The position numbers and the translations under genes were made by a program. 46,000 nucleotides of DNA from Tubiluchus corallicola (Eukaryota > Priapulida > Priapulimorpha > Priapulimorphida > Tubiluchidae). Below the pieces are notes generated by a model. That model saw nothing but the letters and a program-made list of their open reading frames with translations. It made no database searches and was not told the origin of the DNA. Shown here piece after piece: positions 24,401 through 30,547 of the stretch. Each line of letters opens with the position of its first letter. The first letter of the stretch is position 1. Location: contig JAQGDQ010000260.1 in the NCBI GenBank assembly GCA_030141605.1, positions 243,798 through 289,797 on the forward strand, given 5' to 3'.

Positions 24401-27204
24401 GGATTTACAGACGGTTAGTTACAATGTAGAAAGAATGTTGCTTTACATCGTTCAGTACAACACCCTGTATTATCTTCCGGATTGTAATGTTACGGTTAGT
24501 GCGCGTGCGACGCTCCTGGCGGTTGTCATTTGAAACGTTAATCGTGGGATCATCCTCGGATTACGGCAGACTTAATAACCAAGCGCTTTGTAAACGCAGT
24601 TGTTGGTTTTTTTATAAAATGACCTTTGCCCCTTAATTTTGGGCTTGAAATATGCGAGATCAGCCATTCTGAGGTCACGCTGTATAGGAATTTCACATTC
24701 CTGTATATGTACGAATAGGTGCCGTGTTTTACCTAATCAGTAATTACATCACGTTTTTATTGAATATTTTCTGCTTTATGTCTTTTGTATAAATTATGAG
24801 AACCAAAAAGTAGTCCAGATAGTTGGATAGATGTGTGGTAATTGTTTGCGCAAGTCGGTTGGAAAACTATTTTCTTGTCAGTTATGAAGTTGGATGCACT
24901 TCACAAACTATATTGGAAAACAAAATTCAAACAGTTCATCTTTAGAACTAAATGCCATAGAAATGAATATCGCGCAAACCAGGGAAATGAAAGTACAATG
25001 TTGAAAAATGAAACATTATAATCTGGTCATTTAAGTATGAACTAAATTTACTATAAGACTGTGAAATGAATGAGCCTACGTTAAAAGTCAAAGAACAAAT
25101 TACAGTATACTGTCAAATTATGTAATTTTTAAGTTTGCACTTTTTTAGATTTCAATATCCGCTCAATTTAAAGCTCCGGTCACAAGATCAAGGTTGAAAA
25201 TGGGAATGATCACCTTTGGCAATCATTCTTAATCTCTAATAACAATTGTTGCTTTTTCGATTATGCCTTTTTAACATTTGTGATTAACTTGGCTCATCTG
25301 GTTCAATAATAGGTTGAAAATCACGCATAAATACTACTCATATAGCTTTAGTTGTTCTCACTAACAGTAAACCACTGTTTTTGACCCCAAACTATTGTTA
25401 TTGCATATTGTGTAGAATGCACCCTGCTTTATTGTGTTTTGTACAGCTTGCTTCCTATAATAATGGATTATTAGTTTGCCGCTGAAAGGCAAACTAATTA
25501 GGTATAGTTATAGTGGGGCATTTTGCAAATACCATAATTATTTGATCGGAATTATCTGATATCAAATTGGATACTAAATGCATGTTTTTTGGACGAAATA
25601 AATTCTTCAAAAGTTCTTTGGATGTGAAGAAAATTTAATATTTTCCACTAGTATCTTAACGGACGTATAGGTATATCTTATAAGTATCATGACGGATTTC
25701 AAACTCTTTATATATTGATCGTTCTTATGTAGCCGTATGCTAATTGTACACGTCAAACTATAGTTTGGTGACCTCAGACAAAATGTCCTATATCAAAGTT
25801 TAAAGTTTAAGTTTTGTATAACCCACTATGCGTGTAGTTAATAATAATTATATCTACAGTTAAATTTGCCTAGTTGGAGTCATGAATCTACAGACTACAG
25901 ATGACCAAAGGCAAAGAGCAATGACCATAATACATGCGCATGCGCACTGCTGAACAATTGCGCCACTTCGGTAAATCATAACTCATGACATCCACTAAGC
26001 AAACACTTAAATGTAAACAAACTGTGAAATTATGTTCTTATGAAGAACTGTTTTGTATAGCATTTAATTGTCTTTGTCTTGCATTAATATTTTTATTGTA
26101 TCTAAAAGATTCTTGAGTTAAACCTTGCTGCTTTATTGAAAGTTCTGTTTCTAAACAAATAAGCTTATGCAAAAAAAACTATTTTTAATAGGTTTAAATG
26201 AGTATTTTTAATAATTGCAAGTCATCGTTATCAAACTGTTTATTCTTCATAATAATAAAACCTAGAGAAATTTAGTGTTTTAAAAGTGAAAGTCTTGTTG
26301 GCGATGATGACAGATGAGATGGGCCTGCTTATCACTTGCATTGAAAGTGTCGTTTTTACTTGACTCTTGCGCCCTTTGCATTTTACCTTTCTATAGCTTT
26401 TATGTTCGTATTTCTACTTTATTAATATCAGGTTGTTATCACTGTTATTAATGCTGTAAAACGATCATGTTTAATATGTTTAGTAGGTAGCTTACCTCCC
26501 GCTTCGCTTCTAGGTCGTCCTCCAATGTTGGATTTGATAAAACCACCATAATCTGGTGGAATAGGTGGTGGTCCAGAATAATCTCCAAATTGCATATTGT
26601 AATCCGGGTAGTCACCATAATCACCGTAGTCAATGCCAAAATAATCTTGGTCCTTGTCCCGGCCACGTCCGTTAACGTTGGACTTCACAAAACTGCCGCC
26701 GCCATAATCGTAATCTGGAGGACCACGTCCACGACCGCCTTGTCGTTTCTTTCCCCTCTGTTGCTTACCCCGGCGTTTACCCTCCTTGCTTTTTGGCCTA
26801 GGTCTGTTTCTCCCACGACCTTCTGTGGGGCTGCGAGGGCCCTCCTGGAAGCTGGGGTAGTCATAGTCCATGTTCGGTGGAATGAATATGTCGCCTGGGA
26901 TACCATCACCCAGGCCTGGAGGTTCGTTCATGTAAGACCCCTGTGGCACGTCCTGATCATCATAAGGCATTTTTTCACCTCCACGACCAGGCCCTCGGTG
27001 AATTGGACCTTCGTTTTGCACACCACCCGGTAGTCTCGGAGGACTTTGGTCGAAATTTGTTGTTGGTGGTTGTTGTGGTTCACTTTGAGAAGGAGTTTGG
27101 GTATCTTTGGGCCTAGGCCCTTTGACATTTCCTAACACAGGCGGCAAGTCTTGGCCGTACACTACAGAACAACAGAACAATAAAATCCCAATTTTGATTT
27201 CCAT
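7439..27204 (-). CDS. contactin-like Ig / Kazal / FnIII GPI-anchored cell-surface protein (whole gene)
   Basis: Twelve coding exons: 27204-26496, 17786-17675, 17170-17010, 16628-16467, 15365-15192, 14653-14545, 14078-13897, 12785-12642, 11825-11637, 10300-10207, 8665-8378 and 7730-7439. Their lengths sum to 2616 nt with no stop before the last codon, and every junction phase matches. The predicted 871-residue order is: signal peptide 1-17; Pro/Gly/basic/Tyr-acidic region 18-236; Ig1 about 240-327; Ig2 335-436; Ig3 443-536; Ig4 537-647; Kazal about 648-692; FnIII about 702-797; Ser/Asn linker; hydrophobic tail of about 17 residues ending ITQL with no cytoplasmic part, typical of a GPI signal. 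The Ig1-4 sequences match the contactin/L1 pattern (GNPNPTYSW, EGVYQC, VNWRRV, GIYEC). All Ig modules are bounded by phase-1 introns. A role in cell adhesion or recognition, probably neural or epithelial, is inferred from the family. Kazal in place of Ig5-6 and a single FnIII are unlike standard contactins. Confidence 0.85.
8255..8362 (-). mobile_element. tRNA-derived SINE-like copy 1
   Basis: Read on the minus strand, a tRNA-like head contains AGAGCATG then TTTTGAGTTCGAGTATCAG, a pol III B-box (GAGTTCGAGTATC). It is followed by a body with CTAATTTGGTATTACTTTC and ATGCGTTT shared with the copy near 35.6-35.7 kb. It lies in intron 11, about 15 bp from the exon 11 donor. Confidence 0.6.
8378..8665 (-). 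CDS. Ig gene exon 11: Kazal end and FnIII first part
   Basis: Acceptor acccttccag|TGAGG. The junction completes NC-IEGSKVKLKHCGPC, the last Kazal cysteines. After a short linker the FnIII domain starts (FGPPAPPEELHLQSCSYG, VAEIIWSPATGYCVPINFYQ). Donor CCTGAATG|GTGAGT, phase 2. A SINE-like copy begins about 15 bp into the next intron. Confidence 0.86.
8955..9482. mobile_element. hAT-like non-autonomous DNA transposon (528 bp)
   Basis: Terminal inverted repeats CAGAGGCGGCTCGTA and CAGTGGCGGCTCGTA continue with further similarity (GTAA, GGGGGTGCTGCA inside both ends). The flanking 8-bp target copies are CTTAACGT (8947-8954) and CTTAATAT (9483-9490), 6 of 8 identical with two transitions. An 11-bp G run occurs at 9433-9443. 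No transposase frame. It lies in intron 10 of the Ig gene. Confidence 0.82.
9483..10206. other. intron 10 remainder
   Basis: AT-rich intron sequence with a TTTATT/TTAATT-rich patch at about 9965-10020. The plus-strand open frame crossing the transposon end here has no motif. Confidence 0.4.
10207..10300 (-). CDS. Ig gene exon 10: Kazal domain, first part
   Basis: Acceptor taatatgtag|ATTG. Encodes DCAPCPNQHIPVCGSDGESY then INECFVSMKNC, the Kazal/follistatin signature C-x2-C-PVCGSDG-x-Y-x-N-x-C. Donor AACTGCAT|GTGAGT, phase 2. Confidence 0.87.
10318..10438 (+). repeat. degenerate (ATTC)n tetranucleotide repeat
   Basis: TTTATTTATTTATTCATTCA grades into interrupted ATTC/CACTC/GTTC units, in intron 9, about 20 bp upstream of the exon 10 acceptor. 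Confidence 0.8.
11237..11608. mobile_element. hAT-like MITE with perfect target duplication
   Basis: The left end TAGTGTTTCCCAACC and the right end, read inward as CAGTGTTTCCCAAAC, form a TIR with a single mismatch over the first 13 bp. Identical 8-bp duplications ATCTAAAC lie at 11229-11236 and 11609-11616. Subterminal GGGTCATGAAAC and CACGACCC resemble common hAT MITEs. 372 bp, no transposase. Confidence 0.9.
11637..11825 (-). CDS. Ig gene exon 9: Ig4 second half
   Basis: Acceptor gaggctgcag|GCTTT. Encodes GERLIFENAIPEMTGVYQCN then ASNIHGNIFANSYVNIL. Donor ATCTTAG|GTAAGT, phase 1. An hAT-like element begins 21 bp into the following intron (8-bp duplication at 11609-11616). Confidence 0.88.
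11826..12641. other. intron 8
   Basis: AT-rich intron between exons 9 and 8. The minus-strand open frame at 12067-12309 shows no motif or splice support. Confidence 0.4.
12642..12785 (-). CDS. Ig gene exon 8: Ig4 first half
   Basis: Acceptor gatattttcag|CTGC. Encodes APYFVGPWRPYIDG, YHELECPVYGVPP and VSVLWYKDGIPMFPG with the first cysteine and core Trp. Donor GGAACAG|GTATCT, phase 1. Confidence 0.87.
12786..13124. other. intron 7 proximal part
   Basis: AT-rich intron sequence between exon 8 and the pyrimidine tract; nothing recognised. Confidence 0.4.
13125..13760 (+). repeat. 640-bp polypyrimidine tract, (TTCTC)n grading to (CTCTC)n and (TTCCC)n
   Basis: A nearly pure TTCTC pentamer array at 13125-13240 decays into TCTCC-type units (about 13330-13650) and then CCCTTC/TTCCC units up to about 13760. 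It has almost no purines on the plus strand. In the Ig transcript it is a purine-only (GAGAA)n stretch in intron 7. Long open frames in several frames are an artefact of the missing stop codons. Confidence 0.95.
13897..14078 (-). CDS. Ig gene exon 7: Ig3 second half
   Basis: Acceptor ttatttttacag|ACC. Encodes PAPEVNWRRVNGTMP and ATYYDQGIYECRGSNGAG, close to contactin Ig3 (RWRKV..PMP, GIYEC). Donor GTGGAGT|GTAAGT, phase 1. Confidence 0.9.
14149..14255 (+). repeat. ACACAACACGACACC minisatellite
   Basis: Degenerate tandem units of CACACAACACGACAC type in intron 6 of the Ig gene. Confidence 0.75.
14545..14653 (-). CDS. Ig gene exon 6: Ig3 first half
   Basis: Acceptor cttttcttcag|ATTCG. Encodes PIVELPPEPLFLPDPEMMFL then FGEAIHLMCVFGG with the first cysteine. 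Donor GGAGGAAA|GTAAGT, phase 2. Confidence 0.87.
14836..14968 (+). repeat. (GAT)n repeat with GAC variants
   Basis: Interrupted ATG/GAT trinucleotide repeat in intron 5. The Met-rich open frame over it is spurious. Confidence 0.9.
15192..15365 (-). CDS. Ig gene exon 5: Ig2 second half
   Basis: Acceptor tctattttcag|CTTGG. Encodes HDVSGQLHFTDVRREDTDRF then YGCLALSP, like contactin Ig2 (GxLxFxxVxxxDxxxYxC). Donor GATTCAA|GTAAGT, phase 1. Confidence 0.88.
15440..15535 (+). mobile_element. possible tRNA-derived SINE remnant
   Basis: AGTACCTCAGAGGTTC and TTGGTTCAAGACTGGG resemble a tRNA 3' half with a B-box (GGTTCAAGACT), followed by a T-rich stretch. It does not obviously match the pair at 8.3 and 35.7 kb. 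It lies in intron 4. Confidence 0.35.
15795..16466 (+). repeat. 43-bp minisatellite, about 15 copies
   Basis: The unit contains two related halves, GCATTTACTGCAACAATA (plus CCTAAAT) and GCATTTACTGTCTCTGCT. Copies vary by substitutions such as CCACACATGAAT for CAATACCTAAAT. The array fills most of intron 4 and its last truncated copy ends at the exon 4 donor. Predicted short open frames over it are repeat artefacts. Confidence 0.95.
16467..16628 (-). CDS. Ig gene exon 4: Ig2 first half
   Basis: Acceptor tttctttag|CACTAC. Encodes HMVVEGQPLTLRCPSLNESY then PLPQIVWRSQPIS. The donor is the weak CCAGAAG|GTTCGT. The intron side is the last, diverged copy of a 43-bp minisatellite. The phase-1 junction to exon 5 reads E-A-W and keeps the Ig fold, so I accept it despite the poor donor. 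Confidence 0.82.
16720..16996 (+). repeat. purine-rich (GA/AAAG)n tract in intron 3
   Basis: A run of GAAAGA, GAGAGA and GAGACTGAGA units about 275 bp long ends near 16996, 14 bp from the exon 3 donor. The long open frames across it are low complexity. Confidence 0.85.
17010..17170 (-). CDS. Ig gene exon 3: Ig1 second half
   Basis: Acceptor cttcttcag|A. Encodes YSWIKDDTF (core Trp) to NLDNLSKDNEGVYQCISNN, with the second Ig cysteine, ending FLTMA. Donor GGCGA|GTAAGG, phase 1. Confidence 0.88.
17675..17786 (-). CDS. Ig gene exon 2: Ig1 first half
   Basis: Acceptor ttttctag|ATGG. Encodes PPLFTAVPHPEIVFTPGATV then TLECAAVGNPNP, the first Ig cysteine and the contactin-type GNPxPT turn. Donor CCCAAC|GTAAGT, phase 2. 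Confidence 0.85.
18065..18265. repeat. dispersed repeat, copy A
   Basis: About 200 bp collinear with 34504-34695. Shared blocks include TGTACAATTnAC, TTGCAATTAA, TGTAATTCGTA, CTGTGTTACC/CTCTGTTACC and AATTaTCAgtTAA. Family unknown. It lies in intron 1 of the Ig gene. Confidence 0.6.
18302..18436 (+). repeat. compound (GTG)n(CGT/CAT)n(ATT)n trinucleotide repeat
   Basis: Short GTG and ATC/CATC runs lead into about 20 pure ATT/TTA units. Confidence 0.9.
18674..19036. mobile_element. GTCACA-rich foldback element with telomere-like inserts
   Basis: The left end CCAGGAAATAAAGTCACAGG and the right end CCTGTGACTTTTATTACCAGG are imperfect inverted repeats. AAGTCACAG recurs on the left half and its complement CTGTGACTTTT or TTGTGACTTTT on the right half. 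AACCCTAACCCTAACTCTAAC arrays sit between. A segment starting CTTCCTTnTCTATTTGAAA is present twice, at 18641 and 18769. Confidence 0.6.
18748..18860 (+). repeat. degenerate telomere-like (CCCTAA)n
   Basis: Two short patches, about 18748-18769 and 18830-18860, of CCCTAA/CTCTAA units, nested in the GTCACA foldback. Confidence 0.7.
19037..20431. other. intron 1, unassigned
   Basis: Intron 1 of the Ig gene. AT-rich, with short open frames (19020-19274 plus, 19391-19633 minus) that have no motif, splice support or neighbours to suggest exons. Confidence 0.4.
20440..20827. mobile_element. hAT-like MITE rich in TTCGAA palindromes
   Basis: Ends TAGGGGTGAGCATT and, read inward from the right, TAGGAGTGAACATT match at 12 of 14 positions. 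Identical 8-bp duplications GTAGACAG lie at 20432-20439 and 20828-20835. Subterminal regions carry many TTCGAA/TTCGAATTCGAA palindromes. 388 bp, no transposase. Confidence 0.92.
21097..21390. mobile_element. hAT-like MITE
   Basis: Left end CACAGGCGTACGAGCCAA and right end (inward) CATAGGTGTACGGGCCGA match at 14 of 18. Flanking octamers are AAGCAAGT (21089-21096) and AAGCAAGG (21391-21398), 7 of 8 identical. A GGGGGCTGCAGCCCC palindrome lies near the left end. 294 bp. Confidence 0.85.
21399..23228. other. intron 1, unassigned
   Basis: AT-rich intron sequence with no exon, repeat array or element recognised. The open frames at 21776-21970 (+), 21915-22127 (-) and 22664-22885 (-) have no supporting features. 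Confidence 0.4.
23237..23657. mobile_element. hAT-like element, older copy
   Basis: Left end CAGGGCCGGATT and right end (inward) CAGGGCTGGATT match at 11 of 12. Flanks TAGGTGAA and TAGGAGTG agree at only 5 of 8, so the duplication is decayed or the ends are slightly off. The interior has repeated AAGGGGCTC/AGGGGCCC/AAAGGGCC blocks. 421 bp. Confidence 0.72.
23666..26495. other. 5' part of intron 1, unassigned
   Basis: About 2.8 kb of AT-rich intron next to exon 1. The only distinct site seen is a perfect NRF-1-type palindrome TGCGCATGCGCA at 25935-25946, whose relevance is unknown. No exon is supported; the open frame at 23971-24168 looks accidental. Confidence 0.4.
26496..27204 (-). CDS. Ig gene exon 1: signal peptide and low-complexity N-terminal region
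   Basis: Starts MEIKIGILLFCCSVVYG|Q, a good signal peptide with likely cleavage after Gly17. Then come a Pro/Gln/Thr-rich stretch, acidic Pro-rich text (YDYPSFQEG), and a basic cluster with KRRGKQQRGKKRQGGRGRG that could bind heparin or be cut by a furin-like protease. Next is a Tyr/Asp/Gly run (DYGDYGDYPDY) where tyrosine sulfation is possible. A motif occurs twice: PPDYDYGGGSFVKSNVNGRG and PPDYGGFIKSNIGGRPR. Donor GGGAG|GTAAG, phase 1. The next coding exon is 8.7 kb away; linkage rests on matching phase, order and the absence of any other Ig-gene start. Confidence 0.72.
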
Positions 27205-27309
27205 TTTGAACCGGACGGCTCACAAGACGAGAATCTTGATGACCTGAAGCAAGTAGAAATAAATCAACAATGAACATTTTTTCGGCAATTTGCGTAGAAG
27301 CTTTCTTAC

Positions 27310-27370
27310 CAACGTTAGACAATAACAGCTAACAGCAAGCGTTAAATAATTCAAGATTAACCGTCTAACC
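27310..27370 (-). other. 5' UTR exon of the Ig gene
   Basis: Runs from the presumed start below the TATA box to a donor reading ACGTTG|GTAAGAAAG on the minus strand. A 66-bp intron (27309-27244) follows, ending in a pyrimidine-rich acceptor ctacttgcttcag|GTC at 27243. The 5' boundary is inferred. The acceptor could alternatively serve a spliced leader if the species trans-splices. Confidence 0.45.
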
Positions 27371-27397
27371 GCCTGAAATACTTCATCCACAATACTG

Positions 27398-27405
27398 TTT
27401 ATATA
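27398..27405 (-). promoter_or_regulatory. TATA box of the Ig gene
   Basis: The minus strand reads TATATAAA here, about 90 nt before a good splice donor and about 195 nt before the ATG at 27204. A start site near 27370 would follow at the usual spacing of about 30 nt. Confidence 0.5.
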
Positions 27406-27514
27406 TGATAAAAGTCACATTGCATTGTAAATGACGCAAGATATCTACAACAGCACTTCTCTAACTGAGTATCACCTTAAAAAATTTGATATGGCTTCAG
27501 CAGATATTGGGAGC

Positions 27515-27652
27515 CATTGGGTGCTTATTAAAGCAAAAACGTAAGCAATCTTAAACTGTAGGTCAAAATAATCTGCTCTTTAAAATATTGAAAGGAAACG
27601 TAGTTAGACGGGCACTATCGTCTGCATTTGGGAAACGGATTGCACAAAAAAA
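27515..27652. repeat. deleted relative of the 31-kb foldback
   Basis: ATTGGGTGCTTATTAAAG to GAAAGGAAACG aligns with 31105-31205. TAGTTAGACGGGCACTATCG onward aligns with 31316 onward. The intervening 110 bp are missing here, with a clean junction at about 27600. Confidence 0.75.
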
Positions 27653-27659
27653 TCATCCT

Positions 27660-28550
27660 ATCTTCCTTTAAGTTATGGACTGATAAAAGTATATTAATAC
27701 GTTAGTGTGCCGCAGTACTAATGCATGTATACATACATATTTAAAAGGTGCGACATAATTTACATAGTAAAAGATAAGAATTTGATTACCTTACAGCCCA
27801 TAAATATCCACTTACTGTTTAAAAATCCTGCTTGGAATGGGCGAATTTTCAGAAAATGGGAAGATTATTATTAAGGGTATTAAATGAGTTGCAATAAGAC
27901 TGGTTGTTGTTGTTGTTGTTGTGTTTTCTTTGGTTGCAAAGTGAAAAGGGGGTAGTCCGGAGTCTTGTTGATTTTCTTAAGAGCAAATAAGTTCAGGTAA
28001 TACCCATCTTAATAACAGTTTTCTCATTTTTAATGAGTTTCAGTCGTTTCAGACCTGGTGAACGAATTGGCATCTTAAAACGTTATGCTTAGTAAAATCT
28101 CATTAAGGCTGACACAACAAAGCCAACAAATAGCAAGATGCGGAAGAGTTAACCACGAAAATTGATGAAAAGGTGTGGCGTTAATAATTGCTCGTAATAA
28201 ATGTGATATTTTTTTCACAAATCAGGCCCATTAAAGTTGAATAGCTTGTAAAGTGAACTAAAACCTATGAACCCCAGCTTGTTGGTCACCGCCTGTTAAT
28301 AAGAACCTATCCGTCCAGGAATCTCAGGTGAATGATTCTCAGGTGAGCATTTACCTGTTCAAAGCGTGTCAAAAACCTGTAAACATTTTCTATTAGTAAG
28401 GCGTACTTCAGTTTTCAAATGCGTATTATAATGTTCTGTACATTATTTGTAAATTTATTCAATGTGGATACTTAAAATTTCAGACACAGAACAATTGTAT
28501 AAAACAGATTCATATTAGTAAAACAAATATCTGGTACCGTCCTCAGTCTT
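27660..28550. other. intergenic, no gene seen
   Basis: Upstream flank of the Ig gene. It contains a short (TTG)n run at 27902-27921 and otherwise nothing recognised. Confidence 0.4.
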
Positions 28551-28553
28551 AAG

Positions 28554-28663
28554 CGTTCAAAATATCTAGTTAGAAAAGCCAGAAAGGAATGACATGCGTG
28601 ATTAAATTGTCACAACCGTTATAAAATTACTTTCTGGTTTTCCAACTAAACATTTTGAACACG
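28554..28663. repeat. short foldback hairpin
   Basis: Arms 28554-28590 (contains TTCAAAATATCTAGTTAG) and 28626-28663 (contains CTAAACATTTTGAAC) are inverted copies of about 37 bp with a handful of mismatches and a 35-bp spacer. Confidence 0.75.
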
Positions 28664-29066
28664 TGCAATTGATGGAGACACCAGGCAGATCTTGAAATGT
28701 TTTGTGATTTTGCTTTTAATAAAACGAGCATGCGTTATACAATACTTCTGTGTGCGAAATTTTTATTAATAATGAGATTTCCCAAAGATAAATTTGTTGT
28801 TATTCAGTAATGACTTTTACAGAATAGTTAAATGCCTAGCGATTATTACTGAATTTTCATTTACTGCGTTTTAATTTATTACTCATAAACACCGAACTGT
28901 AAGCAGACAAGGAAGTTATTTTCTGCGCGCTCAAAAGACAGGAACTCGCGCAGTTACCAACAATGAAATAAATGGAAGTTTATGATTGATTTTCATCTGC
29001 TTAATCTGTTACAGGCTAGCCTTTAAATATCAAAAGTTAAGAATCGTGATTAGGCACATGCTCTAG

Positions 29067-29086
29067 GTATATATAAGCATATATAC

Positions 29087-29117
<31 letters not shown>

Positions 29118-29147
29118 AATATGTATATATTCGCTTACACACACATA

Positions 29148-29184
<37 letters not shown>
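29067..29184. repeat. palindromic (TA)n(GT)n...(AC)n(AT)n microsatellite
   Basis: TATATA, then GT repeats (about 29090-29113), GCGTGAATAT, a 4-bp centre, ATATTCGC, AC repeats and (AT)n (29150-29184). The two sides are approximate reverse complements. Confidence 0.85.
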
Positions 29185-29187
<3 letters not shown>

Positions 29188-29496
29188 TTAAGGTGAACAC
29201 GTATAGGGATGTCTTCGCCGCGCTTCGATGTATGTACACCGCCCTCCGCCAAAAACGAAAAAAGCTAAGGACAGCATGACAGATGAAACTGCAAAAAACA
29301 GTATTCGTTCTGGTCAAACATCCTTTTTACTAACATGTACGGTGTTGCTCAACTGCGCAGGCAACCACACGGTTTGGCTATTTTTAGAAACGTGTTTTCA
29401 TTTTTAGCTGCGACAAAACAATAGTTGCTAGATGCCTAAAATTTGCGTGTTTGAACCTTATTACGTCTGTTAAAGAAATTATGTTTTTGTTGCCGC

Positions 29497-29712
29497 TTGT
29501 TTGTTTGCCTGTTAGCGAGATTACGCAAAAACTACTTAACCGATTTTCACTAAACTTTAAGGAGGGACGAAGCGTGGCTCAAGAACGTTTACTTTAAATT
29601 TTAGTCCGGATCTTAATTTATTTTCTCTTTTTTTAGTCAAAAGAGTCAGGCGGACATATTTAGGATTGTTCGGCCTTGGCGAAGGCTGTATTCTACTGAG
29701 TGCCATTTTAGT
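29497..29712 (+). mobile_element. internally deleted copy of a widespread metazoan dispersed repeat
   Basis: The left half has TGTTTGTTTGCCTGTTAGCG, AACCGATTTTCACTAAACTT and a TTTTAGTCCGGATC block. The right half has CGGCCTTGGCGAAGGC and TCTACTGAGTGCCATTTTAG. I recall this order (CAAAAACTACT...CCGATTTT...GGATC...CTTGGCGGAGG...CTACTGAGTGC) from repeats common in fish and aquatic invertebrates, here with most of the middle missing. The family name is not certain. Confidence 0.55.
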
Positions 29713-30073
29713 TCTGATAATGAATTAATTTTATTATTTAGAATATTATGATTAAAAACAGAAAACTCGAAATAATACCCAGGCCTACATGTAAATCAAT
29801 TAAACATTTCGCAATAATATTTGCATAGTAATTAGCTTGTAAGTTAATGTGCATTTACATTAAAACCGGATCTATGAATCATAATGAAGTATATTTGCAT
29901 TGGAACAACTTGGGAAGCTGTTATTATATCTGATGACGTCACAGGTTTTGATTTTACTGATCTATTTCGAAACGCGGGCACAATGAAAGAAAAAGTGATT
30001 TTCATCTGCCGCGATTGTTTTTATGATGTTCTCGGAATGTGCGACGTAAAACCATCAAACCTAAGTAGTATAC

Positions 30074-30083
30074 ACGTTTATGG

Positions 30084-30121
<38 letters not shown>

Positions 30122-30137
30122 CGCGTGTGCGCGCACG

Positions 30138-30203
<66 letters not shown>

Positions 30204-30216
30204 TGACCATAAACGT
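30074..30216. repeat. (GT)17-GC-rich core-(CA)30 palindrome with unique arms
   Basis: ACGTTTATGGT (30074-30084) and its exact complement ACCATAAACGT (30206-30216) flank (GT)n at 30086-30119, a GCGCGTGTGCGCGCACGCGT core and (CA)n at 30141-30200. The whole block can fold into one hairpin, and the CA side is longer than the GT side. Confidence 0.92.
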
Positions 30217-30547
30217 CTTTGCAAACATTCTCGAAACAATGGAAAACATAAAAAAGAAAATCGTTGAAAATTCAGGAAAACCTTGCTTATTACAGGCTGA
30301 ACTTTATTCTGCCAGTAATTGAAAGTAATGTAATTAATCTGGTGCAGCAATTATTAATTTGTCATTAATAATGTCATTAAAAACCGGTTAACAAAAATGC
30401 TGCTTTGGCGCCTGTTACCCTTCAAACACACTTACAGAATGAAAATGATACGGTTTCGCTTTGTGCCATTTTAGTTCACTATATTGGGCAGATTTATTTA
30501 TGTAGATATTTTTGCAAAAGGAGTTGAAAGCAGGATGATTTTTTTTA

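Noticed and set aside
25935-25946. NRF-1 consensus palindrome TGCGCATGCGCA as an alternative promoter
   Set aside because: A single site within intron 1 with no downstream exon or start features.
26590-27033. 147-codon plus-strand frame
   Set aside because: Antisense shadow of Ig gene exon 1; no start context or motif.
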